Assembly (NCBI RefSeq): GCF_024323335.1
Contig: NC_066581.1
Coordinates: 350,304,409-350,368,408, forward strand
DNA from: Lathyrus oleraceus
Lineage: Eukaryota; Streptophyta; Magnoliopsida; Fabales; Fabaceae
Direction of reading: 5' to 3'
DNA length: 64,000 nucleotides
Within the stretch, counting starts at the first letter, position 1. Each line of letters starts with the position of its first letter. The notes below the pieces were generated by a model, which made no database searches, was not told where the DNA came from, and saw only the letters and a program-made list of their open reading frames with translations. The position numbers were made by a program, and so were the translations under genes. This document shows positions 44,061 to 55,292 of this stretch, piece by piece.

Positions 44061-44906
44061 CGAACTACGGCAACTCTGATTCTCATGTTCAAATGAGATA
44101 CGTAGGCACGAGATGCGATGTCTTGTCGAGTTTGACTAACCACTAACACTAACAATTTTCTCTCACCCCTGTTGTGATTGAGATATCCCCTTTCTCTTGC
44201 CCTAGTTGCAATCGAGACCTTGCTCTTTCCTGTGTCTGTTCAGGATAGGTTGGCCCTTGTGCCATTTAGCTAGAAACCTTAACTTAGGGATGATCTTGCA
44301 TGATAACATCTAGGCTCGAGTCGTAGTCTCCCTAGTTGTGTCTCCCTCTGTTATCTGGTTAGGCTAGATCCTTATCCCTGCGTAGGGGAACTACATCGCC
44401 CTGATCTTCATACCAGATGAAGTATGTAGGCAGGAGATTGAGCTGATCTCTCCGGGCGCCCTTCTTTCTTTTTTGTGTGTGTTGTTTGACAGTTGCTAGG
44501 CTCGAGTGCCTGACTCCTTAGCAATTTGTTGTCTGTCTGTTTGAGTGTGTGCTTGACAGTTATAGGCTGAGTCCCCGACTCCCTATTAACTTATTGTGTT
44601 GTTGTGTGCTTGGAAGCTGATGTAAGTCCATCGAGTGGCATTTGGGTTCCAGTGTGCGTGTGTTTAGGTTCGGATGCTGATGTAAGTCCAGTGATTGGCA
44701 TTCGGGCTCCACGTTTGCCTTTGCCTGTGTTTGTTTGCGTGCGTGTCAGCCGAGCTACGAATGCTCTGATTCTTCTCTCGTCCGAGGAGATACGTATGCA
44801 TAGGATGCGATATCCTAGCGAGCATGTGTCGTTTCCCCAGTCCGAACTACTTCGACTCTGATGTCTATGCCTGATAGACTAAGTAGGCCCAGGATGCGAC
44901 ATCCTG
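44061..44906 (+). repeat. Four copies of the CTAC/GTAG two-hairpin RNA motif (first LTR)
   Basis: Copy 1: CTACG 44065/CGTAG 44101, inner TCTCAT/ATGAGA, second hairpin ACGAGAT-GCGAT-GTCTTGT. Copy 2: CTACAT 44391/ATGTAG 44424, inner CTTCAT/ATGAAG. Copy 3: TACG 44756/CGTA 44793, second hairpin TAGGAT-GCGAT-ATCCTA. Copy 4: CTACTT 44847/AAGTAG 44881, inner GTCTAT/ATAGAC, second hairpin CAGGAT-GCGAC-ATCCTG. CTGAT is kept before the inner stem in all four. Between copies lie hairpins built on AGGCTCGAGT..GACTCCCT (44310-44335, 44493-44524, 44559-44590). Confidence 0.7.
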
Positions 44907-45212
44907 CCGAGTTCAGTTTCAGTCAGTCTCTTTTGTCTCTTTCAGCCAGTGTGTGTGAGTATTTGAGCAGTGTTTAGCAACCAATTTTCCTTTCTAGTGT
45001 GCGTGGATCCCGTCGAGTACGACGGATGCGTAGGGGTGCTAATACCTTCCCTTCGCATAACCGACTCCCGAACCCATACTCTTTGGTCGCGAGACCATGT
45101 TCTTTCCCAGGTTTACTCTGAGCGTTTCCTTTCCCTCTTTTGGGATAAATAACGCACGGTGGCGGCTCTGTTGTTCTTGTTTTCCCGCCGGTTTTTCGCG
45201 TGATGCGACAGC

Positions 45213-45230
45213 TGGCGACTCTGCTGGGGA
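45213..45230 (+). other. First PBS of Ogre-C
   Basis: TGGCGACTCTGCTGGGGA, same as in Ogre-B and at 51824, two bases after the LTR end CGACA. Confidence 0.9.
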
Positions 45231-45952
45231 TAAACGTCGAGTTTTTCCTATTCGTCATATGACGTCTAGTTGTACCTGTCCCCATGTGGATTTACCTCTC
45301 CGTTGGTCTTGGTAAACGTTGAGTTTTTCCCATTTCGTCCGTTGACGTATGGTTGTATCCCTCCCAGTCATTCGTTAATGTCTGGTTACCTCTCCGTTGG
45401 TCTTGGTAAACGATGAGTTTTTCCCATTTCGTCCGTTGACGTATGGTTGTATCCCCCCCAGTCATTCGTTAATGTCTGGTTACCTCTCCGTTGGTCTTGG
45501 TAAACGATGAGTTTTTCCCATTTCGTCCGTTGACGTATGATTGTATCCCTCCCAGTCATTCATTAATGTCTGGTTACCTCTCCGTTGGTCTTGGTAAACG
45601 TTGAGTTTTTCCCATTTCGTCCGTTGACGTATGGTTGTATCCCTTCCGGTCATTCAATAACGTCTGGTTACCTCTCCGTTGGTCCCGATAAACGTCGAGT
45701 TTTTCCTAGTTGTCCGTTGGCATCTAGTTGTGATTTCTATTCCCATTCATCGTCGTTGCGATGTCTGGATGTGGCCGTACCCTTTGAGAACAAAACCAAA
45801 AAATATATACCCAGTGATAAATAATCCCAGTGGACGTTTCCATTGGTGGATCCCTGTATTGTGCAAATTCTACGGTTCTCGGTATTCAATCCCTGTTTAC
45901 CCTGAAAGTCTGACAGCCGCTGCTCTCATCCATTCGGGTTCCCAGCTGATTG
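45231..45952 (+). repeat. Mini internal region with 94-bp tandem repeats
   Basis: ACCTCTCCGTTGGTCTTGG recurs at 45294, 45388, 45482, 45576 and 45670, exactly 94 bp apart, with a partial unit before and another degenerating after. The unit includes GAGTTTTTCCCATTTCGTCC and GTTGACGTATGGTTGTATCC. From about 45800 to the PPT there is no repeat and no gene. Confidence 0.9.
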
Positions 45953-45964
45953 AATAGGGGCAGC
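45953..45964 (+). other. Polypurine tract of the mini element
   Basis: AATAGGGGCAGC directly before the second LTR (TGTAGCACC at 45965); same form as the Ogre-B PPT. Confidence 0.8.
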
Positions 45965-48900
45965 TGTAGCACCTCAAATTTGCACCTATCATTGTACATA
46001 AATTTTCATATTAGATCATAGCATATCATGGTCCATTGCATAGCATTGCATTGCCTCTTTTGCCTCAAGTGCAAGCCAATCAAGGAATTAGGTCAAACTG
46101 ATCAGGAGATCAGCCAGACAAGCAAGCAAGCACAATTCTCAAGGAGCCAAGGCCCTAGGGTTTGTCCAATTAGTTCACATGACTTGGGGGTCCATTTGAA
46201 GTATTTTGGTCAAGGGTTGAAGGCTCAAAGGTCATCAATTTGTGCACAGACAGTCTAAAACCCTAGAAAGTCAACAGTCAGTCAACAGCAGTGGATGGTG
46301 GTCATTCTTGTGGAATTTGGGCACCATGATCAATAATCAAGAGTTCATACAACTTGGGACATCATTTGAAGTCAAGTTCTCAAGGAATTAGGGTTTGGAA
46401 GTCATCAGTCAATGCACAATCAGTCAGAAACCCTAAAAGTCAACTGTTGGTCAACTGTCCATTTAATCAGTGATTGGATGATTGGAATTGGTTTGTGAGA
46501 GTTCATTCATGACCAAATAGTCATCATACATCATGCCAAACACCATCATGGAAGAATTTGAAGCCAGATCAAAAATTTCCCAAAATGGAAACTGGGCCTG
46601 TAACTGAAACCTGCCATAAATGGAAAGTCTTGATCCTCAAACTTACATCATGATACAAGCCTCAAATGAATTTTTGCCCAACATGAAAGTTGAAGATCTT
46701 GTTCTCCCATTTCCAAAAAGTCCTAGAACTCTCAATTCCCATGTGTGGTTGGCAAGTTATGATCAAATCGATTTCAGAAAATCTTGAACTTCAAAGGGCC
46801 ATATCTCCCAAACCGTTTGGCCAATTTTGGTGGGGTTTTTTCCTACAAGTCACATTTGATCCCCTCTTTCCAAAAATATAAATTTCATGAGCCAAAACTT
46901 CACCAATCAAAATGGCATATTTTGACTTTTCTCATTTAAATGCAAGTTTGACCAAGAGTTGACTTTTTGATATAAACATTTTTTTAACATTTGGCCAATT
47001 GGAACAGCTCAGAAATATCATTTAGAATGTGTTTGCAAGCTCATATTATGCAGTACATGAGGCCATTGCTTGGTTGCTTGAATTGTAAGAAAAGTACAAT
47101 TTCACCATACTTGTCCATACCATCCACCATGCCTTGCCTTGTACTCTCAAAACAGAAAATTAGAAGGCCATTTTGCTGTCAATTGAACATGTTGCAGCTT
47201 AAAAAACCAGTAAAACAAGGGCCATACTAACTTGCTTAAAATTTGGAAAATGAAAGGACAAATACAACCATATCCTCCATACCTCCACACCTTGCTTTGT
47301 ACCATGACAGCAGGCCTTATGCAGCAGATTTTCTGTCATTTTTGAACTCCAATAGCAGGCACACAAGCCATATTGGATAAAAAAACCACAGAACTTCACT
47401 CATGCTAAAAACTCATTCTTGGCCATTTTCTCAAAATCTTCCAAAGCTTCCAAAGGGACTAAGCCTTGCCTTGCCTAAACATCATCCAAACAACATACTT
47501 AGCTCATTCCAAGCACAAAACCCAAGCTGTAACCAAGCAAAAGCCTGCTGCTATAAGAGACATCATCCATGACAGTCCATGATTGAAGCATTTTCCCGCA
47601 TTCCTGAGCCAAAGCATCTGCATCATTCATCATTGGGAGGGTTCTAACACAACTGTTTTGTGCTTAAACCACCAAATAACAACTGTTTCACTTCTTGCTT
47701 CAAAAACAAGTAAGGATTCGAACATCTCATTTCTTGAAATAATGATAGGCTTTGTGTAGAGCGTGCCTTGCTGGTTACTCTGCTCTTTGAATCGTGATGA
47801 TTGGTTGAATATTTAGAGAGATATGGTGAAATGAACTTTGATGTCTAAACTTGTTCTTGCTTAATATTCTTTGTTTAGCATGGTTTAATGATTATTGATG
47901 TTGGATTATGAATGTGCATGTTTAGATGAACATTTTGGTGTTTTTGTTTTTGAATTTGGAAAAAAAAAAAAAAAAATTCAACGTGGGTTTGATGGATACA
48001 TTGTTACTGTAAGTGTCTTTTTTTTTTTTCTTCTGCCACATGATACTGGGCAATATGTTTACTGTAATGTGTTTACTGTAGCAATTGCCTTGCCTTGTTT
48101 TCAAATAAATACCAAAAGGCCTGGGGCGAGGGGGATTCGAACCCCAGACCTTTGCTTCAAATACCAAGTGTTTTACCACTGGGGCGCAATGCCAATTCAT
48201 TTATTTAACGCCTTCTAAAATATATATTAAAAACAAAACGCTGCCATGCCGTCCTGCTATTGGCCATGTTGGCGCGTTGACCGGGGCGTTGACCCCCCAT
48301 TGTTTCTTTATTTATTCCATTAATCATCTTGTTTTGTAATGTTTGTTTCATTTGCCATGCCTAACTTACAAAAATCATAACTTGTTCATTTCTAATCCAA
48401 ATTTAATGGGATTTTTTGTGTTGTGTTCATCATGATCTCTACTTTTTTATCATTATTTTTCCAGAATTTTTTTGATGGATGGTTTTTAAATGGGGCTAGG
48501 GTTTGTGACATGTGACCAATTCTTGTACACTTTGCCAAAACATTTGTGAAATGATGAGAATGTATCCAATGGATCCCAAATTTTTTGTGCTTAAACTAGA
48601 CACACTCATGGTGATTTTGGTATAGAGTTTGTGAATTTATCATTGCTGGTTTGTGAGATATGATTTTTTGAATTAGGGTGTGACAATTTGTGTCACACCA
48701 TTGATGTCCAACTTCATGATTTTCATTACCATGCTTCTTGACCTCCAATTGATCTGATTTTTTGCATGAACCTACTTTTGTATGTCTAGTTTACATGTGA
48801 ATTTTCTTGGAATTATTTGTGGCATTTCCTAATTGTTTGAGATTTTCTCCCCTGTTGACCAAAATGTTGACCTTGTGTGACACATGTTCCCATTTCATTT

Positions 48901-51821
48901 GTGAAATTCTCATACTTTATTAGATGGACATGAAATTTTACATGAGATAACTAGACATCCTCATCTTTGCCATGATTTTAGTCCCATTCATTTATCATAC
49001 ACCATCCCTGATTTATGATTTTTCTAAGTTGATGCATGTTTGGTTGGCTTCATTGAGCATGTTCAAAATTGCCTTGACTTTCTGATTTTCATTGACTGCC
49101 TTCCACCTGTCCAAATGGGATGAAATTTGACATGATTACCATGCTATGTGTTAGGTTTTATCATGATTTATTTGATGATTTTTGGAAAATGTTTAGATTG
49201 CTTTTGAGCTAAGTCTTGCTGTTGACTTCTATGAGCTTCTGTTTGCCATGTTTTGACCTAAATGGTTCATGAAATGATGATAGTGATTGATATGAATGTG
49301 AACCCAATTGGTTTTGTTTCCTAATTATTTGAACATGATTTTGGATGCTTGCCCCTTGCTGTTTTGACTTTCTCATTCATTTTTGACCCTAGGCTTGCCC
49401 TAGTGGTCCTGTTACTCACCTTTGAGCTTGTGTTTTCAGGTTGACCATCAAATGGCCATTGAGACCAATTCTTTTGATTAAGCTTGCTTAAATATCATTG
49501 TCTAACCTCTTTGTTTTGTAGATAGCTTGGCTCACATGCCTTAAGCTTTGTGCCTTGCACGTTCACTAGCTTGTGTTGACTGGTTGATGTCTGTTTCATT
49601 TTGATTTAACCCTGACTTGTATACTAACTGTGCTTGACTGATTTCAGGTACTTTAGTTGCTTGTAGTTCCTTGTGAACTTTTGCTTTGCTTTGCTTGTAT
49701 AAGCAATTTGCATTGAGGTATGTCTCTTTGTCTTCATGTAGTCTGGAAGACCTGGCCTGTTACTTGGCCAGGCAACTGTCTGAAGCCCTCCTTAAGAGGC
49801 AATGTTTGTGGATGTTTAAATTTGTCCTTGCATAGAGTCAAAGTCCTCCTAAGTGAAGAGGCAATTGGTGGAAGGTAGGGATATGCAATCTATCCCCCAC
49901 TATTCAGTGTGTCATCTGTTTTGCTCACACCACTGTGTTGATGCATTACAGATAAAAACCCAAGATCTTGTGCAATTGCACAGTTGAGTCAGTTTTAAAT
50001 GTGTAGAAGGGTTCCCACTTTCTGAACCCACACATTCTTGTCTTGAGCTCTCCCAGGCCAGGGATAAGAGCTGTGAAGTCTTACCTTCACTCACCTTTCA
50101 TCTGCTTCACCTTAGCCCCGCAATGGCAAGGTTAAGAGCAACATTCACCCAGTTCCAGAGGTTTGTTTGTTGAGGTTGATATGACCCCTTGACTAAAACC
50201 TAACCCTTGTTTGAGCCACTTGTTTGTGTATAGCGTGTGCTATCTGTGCTTGTAAGATTGTTTGACTTGCTTCCTGTGCAAGTTAGGATTGTTTGACTTG
50301 CTTCCTGTGCAAGTTAGGATTAGTTTAGACTTGCTTCCTGTGCAAGTTAGGTTTTACTTGGCTTGCTTCCTGTGCAAGTCAAGTCTGTGTGGCTTACTTC
50401 CTGTGTGAGCCATGTTTAGAGTTGTTTGGCCGAACTACGGCAACTCTGATTCTCATGTTCAAATGAGATACGTAGGCACGAGATGCGATGTCTTGTCGAG
50501 TTTGACTAACCACTAACACTAACAATTTTCTCTCACCCCTGTTGTGATTGAGATATCCCCTTTCTCTTGCCCTAGTTGCAATCGAGACCTTGCTCTTTCC
50601 TGTGTCTGTTCAGGATAGGTTGGCCCTTGTGCCATTTAGCTAGAAACCTTAACTTAGGGATGATCTTGCATGATAACATCTAGGCTCGAGTCGTAGTCTC
50701 CCTAGTTGTGTCTCCCTCTGTTATCTGGTTAGGCTAGATCCTTATCCCTGCGTAGGGGAACTACATCGCCCTGATCTTCATACCAGATGAAGTATGTAGG
50801 CAGGAGATTGAGCTGATCTCTCCGGGCGCCTTTTTCCTTTTTTTTTGTGTGTTTGGCAACTATTAGGCTCGAGCTCTAGTCTCCCTATTAGTTTGTCCTT
50901 TCAACCTTTGTGTTCCTTCTGACGTCTCAGCGTCTCTTTTTGTTTGCGTGGCAACTATTAGGCTCGAGCTCTAGTCTCCCTTTTGGTTTGTTTGTGCGCC
51001 CTTTTCTTTTTTTTTTTGTGTGTTGTCTGACCTTTGCTAGGCTCGAGTGCCTGACTCCTTAGCAATCTGTTGTCTGTTCGTTTGTGTGTGTGCTTGACAG
51101 TTATAGGCTCGAGTCCCCGACTCCTTATTAACTTGTTGTGTTGTTGTGTGCTTGGAAGCCGATGTAAGTCCATCGAGTGGCATTTGGGTTCCAGTGTGCG
51201 TGTGTTTTGGTTCGGATGCTGATGTAAGTCCAGTGATTGGCATTCAGGCTCCACGTTTGCCTCCTTGCGTGTGTTTTGGTTCGGATGCTGATGTAAGTCC
51301 AGTGATTGGCAGTCGGGCTCCACGTTTGCCTTTGCCTGTGTTTGTTTGCGTGCGTGTCAGCCGAGCTACGAATGCTCTGATTCTTCTCTCGTCCGAGGAG
51401 ATACGTATGCATAGGATGCGATATCCTAGCGAGCATGTGTCGTTTCCCCAGTCCGAACTACTTCGACTCTGATGTCTATGCCTGATAGACTAAGTAGGCC
51501 CAGGATGCGACATCCTGCCGAGTTCAGTTTCAGTCAGTCTCTTTTGTCTCTTTCAGCCAGTGTGTGTGAGTATTTGAGCAGTGTTTAGCAACCAATTTTC
51601 CTTTCTAGTGTGCGTGGATCCCGTCGAGTACGACGGATGCGTAGGGGTGCTAATACCTTCCCTTCGCATAACCGACTCCCGAACCCATACTCTTTGGTCG
51701 CGAGACCATGTTCTTTCCCAGGTTTACTCTGAGCGTTTCCTTTCCCTCTTTTGGGATAAATAACGCACGGTGGCGGCTCTGTTGTTCTTGTTTTCCCGCC
51801 GGTTTTTCGCGTGATGCGACA
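45965..51821 (+). repeat. Second LTR of Ogre-C
   Basis: TGTAGCACCTC to GATGCGACA, 5857 bp. One copy of the 555-bp segment; extra hairpin-type repeats at about 50830-51000 (ATTAGGCTCGAGCTCTAG twice) and an extra unit with GATGTAAGTCCAGTGATTGG near 51220-51315. Two-hairpin motifs at about 50431-50497, 50761-50820, 51366-51428 and 51458-51517. It is preceded by a PPT and followed by a PBS, so it is the 3' LTR of one unit and the 5' LTR of the next. Confidence 0.92.
48119..48193 (-). other. tRNA-like segment with a Pol III B-box (second LTR)
   Basis: Same sequence as 41749-41823, including the perfect B-box GGTTCGAATCC on the minus strand. Confidence 0.55.
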
Positions 51822-51823
51822 GC

Positions 51824-51841
51824 TGGCGACTCTGCTGGGGA
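51824..51841 (+). other. Second PBS of Ogre-C
   Basis: TGGCGACTCTGCTGGGGA two bases after the second LTR. Sequence downstream (CCTAGAGAAGTTGACC) differs from that after the first PBS. Confidence 0.9.
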
Positions 51842-52977
51842 CCTAGAGAAGTTGACCTGTGCTGGTCCATCTTCCCTAAGCGAGTCTCTCCTAGCGCTCT
51901 CTAGGTTAGGTTTTTGGTTGCTTTGTGCTGTTTTTTTTATTGCATTCATTGTATATATGTGCATTTATTGCTTGCATTTATTATTTGCATTAATGTTTGC
52001 ATTTCATTCATATTCATCTGCTGTGCTGTCTGTGTTTCTCTGTTTAGGGGTGGGAGTTACTCGAGGTAAAAGGCCTAATACCCAGGCTATGAGTGAAATC
52101 TAGGAAACCTAGGAATAGAGTGATTCATGGGAAGCGGGTGGTATGGCGCCACTTAGCGGAACATTGATATCACGAGCAGTTCAGACCCTGGTGGGATATT
52201 GTCGTTACATACTTCAGGTGTGTATATGATGGTATTCTGCGAAAGGTTATTTATGCTGCGTTTCTCTTCGACTTTACCCTGGCCTAGATAACACCCGTGA
52301 GTGGGGAGGGTTTGATCATTACAGGTACAGTTGCTGATTGGTTGGTGTTTTGTTGGTGACTCTTGGTACTGATGGTGACTGTGAATTATGGGGCATTTAT
52401 TTCTGGGACGCCAGAGTTCTGTCCGTGGTTTATCAGCGGGTTCCGTTTATTTCGGATCCCCGGGCTGAGCTGAGAGTACTTGTTCAGAGGACCCGTTTGT
52501 CACCCGTTCAGTGGTTGTTCCTGTAAAGATAAGTGATATAATCTCCGGTTCCGTTTATTTCGGAACCCCCCAAGTTGGATTTATGGTGACTTGACCCCAC
52601 AGATTGACTGATTCAGAAAAGCAGAGGGCCTACAGTTGACTTGATGGCACAAGGGCCTGCATTCATGCATTTGCATCATATCATCTCGCATTCATCTGCA
52701 TTCAACTCATGTCTGTCCGTACTCAGGGTCCATTATTTTTTTAACTAAGACTCAGGTTGAGAGACATCCAGATGGCAAAATGTTGTTGATTAAATTTTAT
52801 CTGTCTCAATGAAACCAGAAAAACAAAAAGAGAGAGAACTGAATATTCCTAGTACGGACAGACATTGCATGTGTGAGTCATACTAACCCATTTGCTGTTT
52901 TGTAGGTTCCAGTAATTCAACCGGTGTGCATAGTTTGTCTGTTCAGATAACCTGCTGGGGTCAACAAATCCAAGCTG
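51842..52977 (+). other. Ogre-C leader between PBS and gag; ORF1 absent
   Basis: In Ogre-B this interval would hold ORF1 and the start of gag; here no ORF1 similarity was found. It contains repeated short phrases such as GTTCCGTTTATTTCGGAWCC (52440-52460 and 52548-52567). No gene. Confidence 0.65.
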
Positions 52978-54270
52978 ATGGATCTTCTCAACGCCGATAT
53001 CTTTGAACTGAAAGGGATGATGAGGGACTTGTTCAGTGTTGTGCAAGGGCTTGCCTTGGGACAGAAGGCCATGTCTGAAAGATTGGAAAGGATCGAGAAA
53101 TGGCTGATAGTGGAGAAAGTCCAGGGGAAGGCTCCGTCCTCCGAAGTGAACAAACCTTCTGGTACTGTAGCAGAGAAACCCTCCGACAGTGGTCCATTCA
53201 AGAAGAAGGTTGAGCCAGTCGGTGTGCCCGCAAAGAAAGAACGTAGCAAAGATCGTTATCATCCTTATGCCGCCACCGTATCCACTCCTGTCAGCAAATC
53301 ACCTGTTCAACAGCAACAACTGCCACTTCAACAGAAGACACCGAGAGCTGAAAGCCAGGTGAAGAAGAAGAAAGAGGATCGTCAGTTTGAGGAACCACCC
53401 GTGACTTACGCCCTTCTGTTCCAAAGGTTGATGGATCTTGCTTTAGTACGGCCAAGGATATTGATTCCCATAGAACAGCAGAAGAGGCCGCCAAACTATG
53501 ATGAGAATGCCAAGTGCGAGTTTCACTCTGGGGCACCCGGACACAACATTGAGGGCTGTAGGGCTTTTAAGCATGTCGTCCAGGACATGGTGGACTCCGA
53601 GACCGTTGACTTGGCCCAGATTATGAAGGGAGATGTCAACCCTGCGCCCAGAAAGGGTCCCGTAAAAGTCAAGGTGGTGAAGAAGGCCAAGAAAGGATTG
53701 GAGATGACTGAGGAGGATCAGCTAAAGGTTCCAATGGCTATGGTTCCAAAATCTCTGATGCAGGATGGAGCTTTCCCTGCTGTCGATAATGCTTGTGCGA
53801 CTGTCACTACAGAAGGGTGTGTATTGATGAAGGACCCGACCCAGAAGATGAAGAAAGCAGAAATGGACAATGAAAGATGTAAAGCACCCAGTCTGGCAGC
53901 TGAAACCGTCCAGGTAGAGAAGGCCCTTGTTGCTGAGAAAGAGAAGAAGTTGTCCATTTCTTCTTATAAACAAGCTCTGGAGGTGGTGAAGAACCAAGAG
54001 ACCCAAGGCTGGGGAAGGATCATTGACATCGTGGCAAAAGCAGACATGTTTGGAATCGGTTATTATCCGGATTTAGAGTCGTCTAGACCAGACAGAGGAT
54101 GTTGTCCACTGTACGCCTTCGTCAGTGCAGGAATGTTGGATCCCGGTCATGCCCGTTCAGTGGTTGAAGATGTCGACAACAACCGCGAGCTTGAGGCGTG
54201 GATAAAGTCATGCGTACCAGGCAACTGGAAGGCGTCCAAAAGCATCACTGCCACTCATTCTGAAGAGTAG
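52978..54270 (+). CDS. Ogre-C gag-like ORF lacking capsid and protease domains
   Basis: 430 open codons from ATG 52978 to TAG 54268-54270. The N-terminus (MDLLNADIFELKGMMRDLFSV) is a predicted coiled coil replacing the Ogre-B N-terminus. It is followed by a Lys/Pro/Gln-rich stretch, PPVTYALLFQRLMDLALVRP (equal to MSYAELYPSLLERKLVTPRD in Ogre-B), and the zinc-knuckle-like CEFHSGAPGHNIEGC at about residue 180. Then a shortened linker passes straight to the block SSYKQALEVVKNQETQGWGRI..GIGYYPD, which in Ogre-B lies after the protease. The capsid domain and the DTG protease are deleted without loss of frame. The product would be a small basic RNA-binding-type protein of unknown use. The end GAAGA|GTAGTA resembles the Ogre-B intron donor. 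Confidence 0.75.
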   Translation: MDLLNADIFELKGMMRDLFSVVQGLALGQKAMSERLERIEKWLIVEKVQGKAPSSEVNKPSGTVAEKPSDSGPFKKKVEPVGVPAKKERSKDRYHPYAATVSTPVSKSPVQQQQLPLQQKTPRAESQVKKKKEDRQFEEPPVTYALLFQRLMDLALVRPRILIPIEQQKRPPNYDENAKCEFHSGAPGHNIEGCRAFKHVVQDMVDSETVDLAQIMKGDVNPAPRKGPVKVKVVKKAKKGLEMTEEDQLKVPMAMVPKSLMQDGAFPAVDNACATVTTEGCVLMKDPTQKMKKAEMDNERCKAPSLAAETVQVEKALVAEKEKKLSISSYKQALEVVKNQETQGWGRIIDIVAKADMFGIGYYPDLESSRPDRGCCPLYAFVSAGMLDPGHARSVVEDVDNNRELEAWIKSCVPGNWKASKSITATHSEE

Positions 54271-54580
54271 TATTTCTGTTTTTCAATCTTTGTTTGCATG
54301 AAAGCCATACGTTTTGCCCGAAACGTAATGGTCCATTGTAAGGGCCATCTCATGTGTTTCATTATGCAACATTTTGCATCAGTAATGAATGGATGTTTTT
54401 GTAGTTAAAAGCGGTGTTCCCTGTTTTTCATTTAATTTTGCAAACAAAAAAAAACAACAAATAAAAATGGCAACGTTTTTTTCATTCTCTTTCCTTTTGG
54501 TTCTGTTTCGTTCCGAAATGATTACTCTCCTGATCTCACCGATAACGATTTGGTTACACCTCTGTATGACTTCGACAATT
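54271..54580 (+). other. Probable relic of the Ogre intron (Ogre-C)
   Basis: Lies in the position of the Ogre-B intron, is T-rich, and separates gag-pro from RT homology that starts near 54590. No convincing acceptor AG was found at the expected place, so splicing may be lost. Confidence 0.45.
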
Positions 54581-55244
54581 CGACCTATCATGCCAGAGAA
54601 AAAAGGCGCAGAAGATTGTGATTTGCTGGAATTAGCCAGGTCATTGAAACAAGAGGAGAAGGTGATTCAACCGCACGAGGAGCGATTCAAGATTGTTACT
54701 CCAAGCTCCGCCGAGGTTAGAAAGCAAAAGCTGAGGCCGACAAAGGATGAGAAAGAGAGAAGGTGTGAATAGACTATCAAGATGCGATCAGAGCTAATCA
54801 GAAAGATGCATTCCCGGTACATCACAATGAGGTATTGGTTGATTATATGGCTCAGGTCTCAGTGTTTATCTTCATGGATGGCTTCTTGGCCAAGACCAGA
54901 TTGAATTGTTTCCAGATGATATGAAGTAAACCAGGTCCATCACACAAGGAGCACCTTCTTGTTCTAAGTTGATGTCGTTCCGTCACTTGAGGCCGGTGCC
55001 ACGTATCAGAGGTCTACGGTGACTTTGTTTCATGATATGATTCATCGTGAAAGCAAATGCCATGTTGATGACATGATGGCAAAGTCCCAAGCAGAACAGG
55101 GGCATCCGGTAGACTTGGGGCAAGTTGTTTGACCAGTTGAGATAACTCATACTTTTGAGTCTGAATCAGTGCACTTATGGAGTGGTGTCCGTCAAGCTAC
55201 CGAGGCTTGTTGAGAGCGAATCAGAGGAATCGAGGTCGATCCTG

Positions 55245-55292
<48 letters not shown>

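Larger units (their letters stand above)
39039..45210 (+). repeat. First LTR of Ogre-C
   Basis: TGTAGCACCTC to GATGCGACA, 6172 bp, two bases before the PBS. It differs from the second LTR mainly by a 555-bp tandem duplication (40231-40785 and 40786-41340) and by lacking about 240 bp found at 50830-51320. Elsewhere only scattered single changes were seen. It holds a tRNA-like segment (41749-41823), a 30-bp hairpin array (43885-44041) and four two-hairpin motifs (44061-44906). Confidence 0.92.

Noticed and set aside
45294..45770. CRISPR-like array (94-bp period)
   Set aside because: Units are contiguous with no unique spacers; it is a plant minisatellite inside a retroelement.
45965..51821. 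Reading the second Ogre-C LTR as a separate solo LTR
   Set aside because: It is preceded by a PPT and followed by a PBS with internal sequence on both sides, so it belongs to a tandem arrangement.
55247..55291. Poly(A) tail of a processed pseudogene or LINE/SINE
   Set aside because: RT-like text continues on both sides (DPAK before it, decayed RNase H after it) and no TSD is seen; slippage of an A-rich codon run is simpler.
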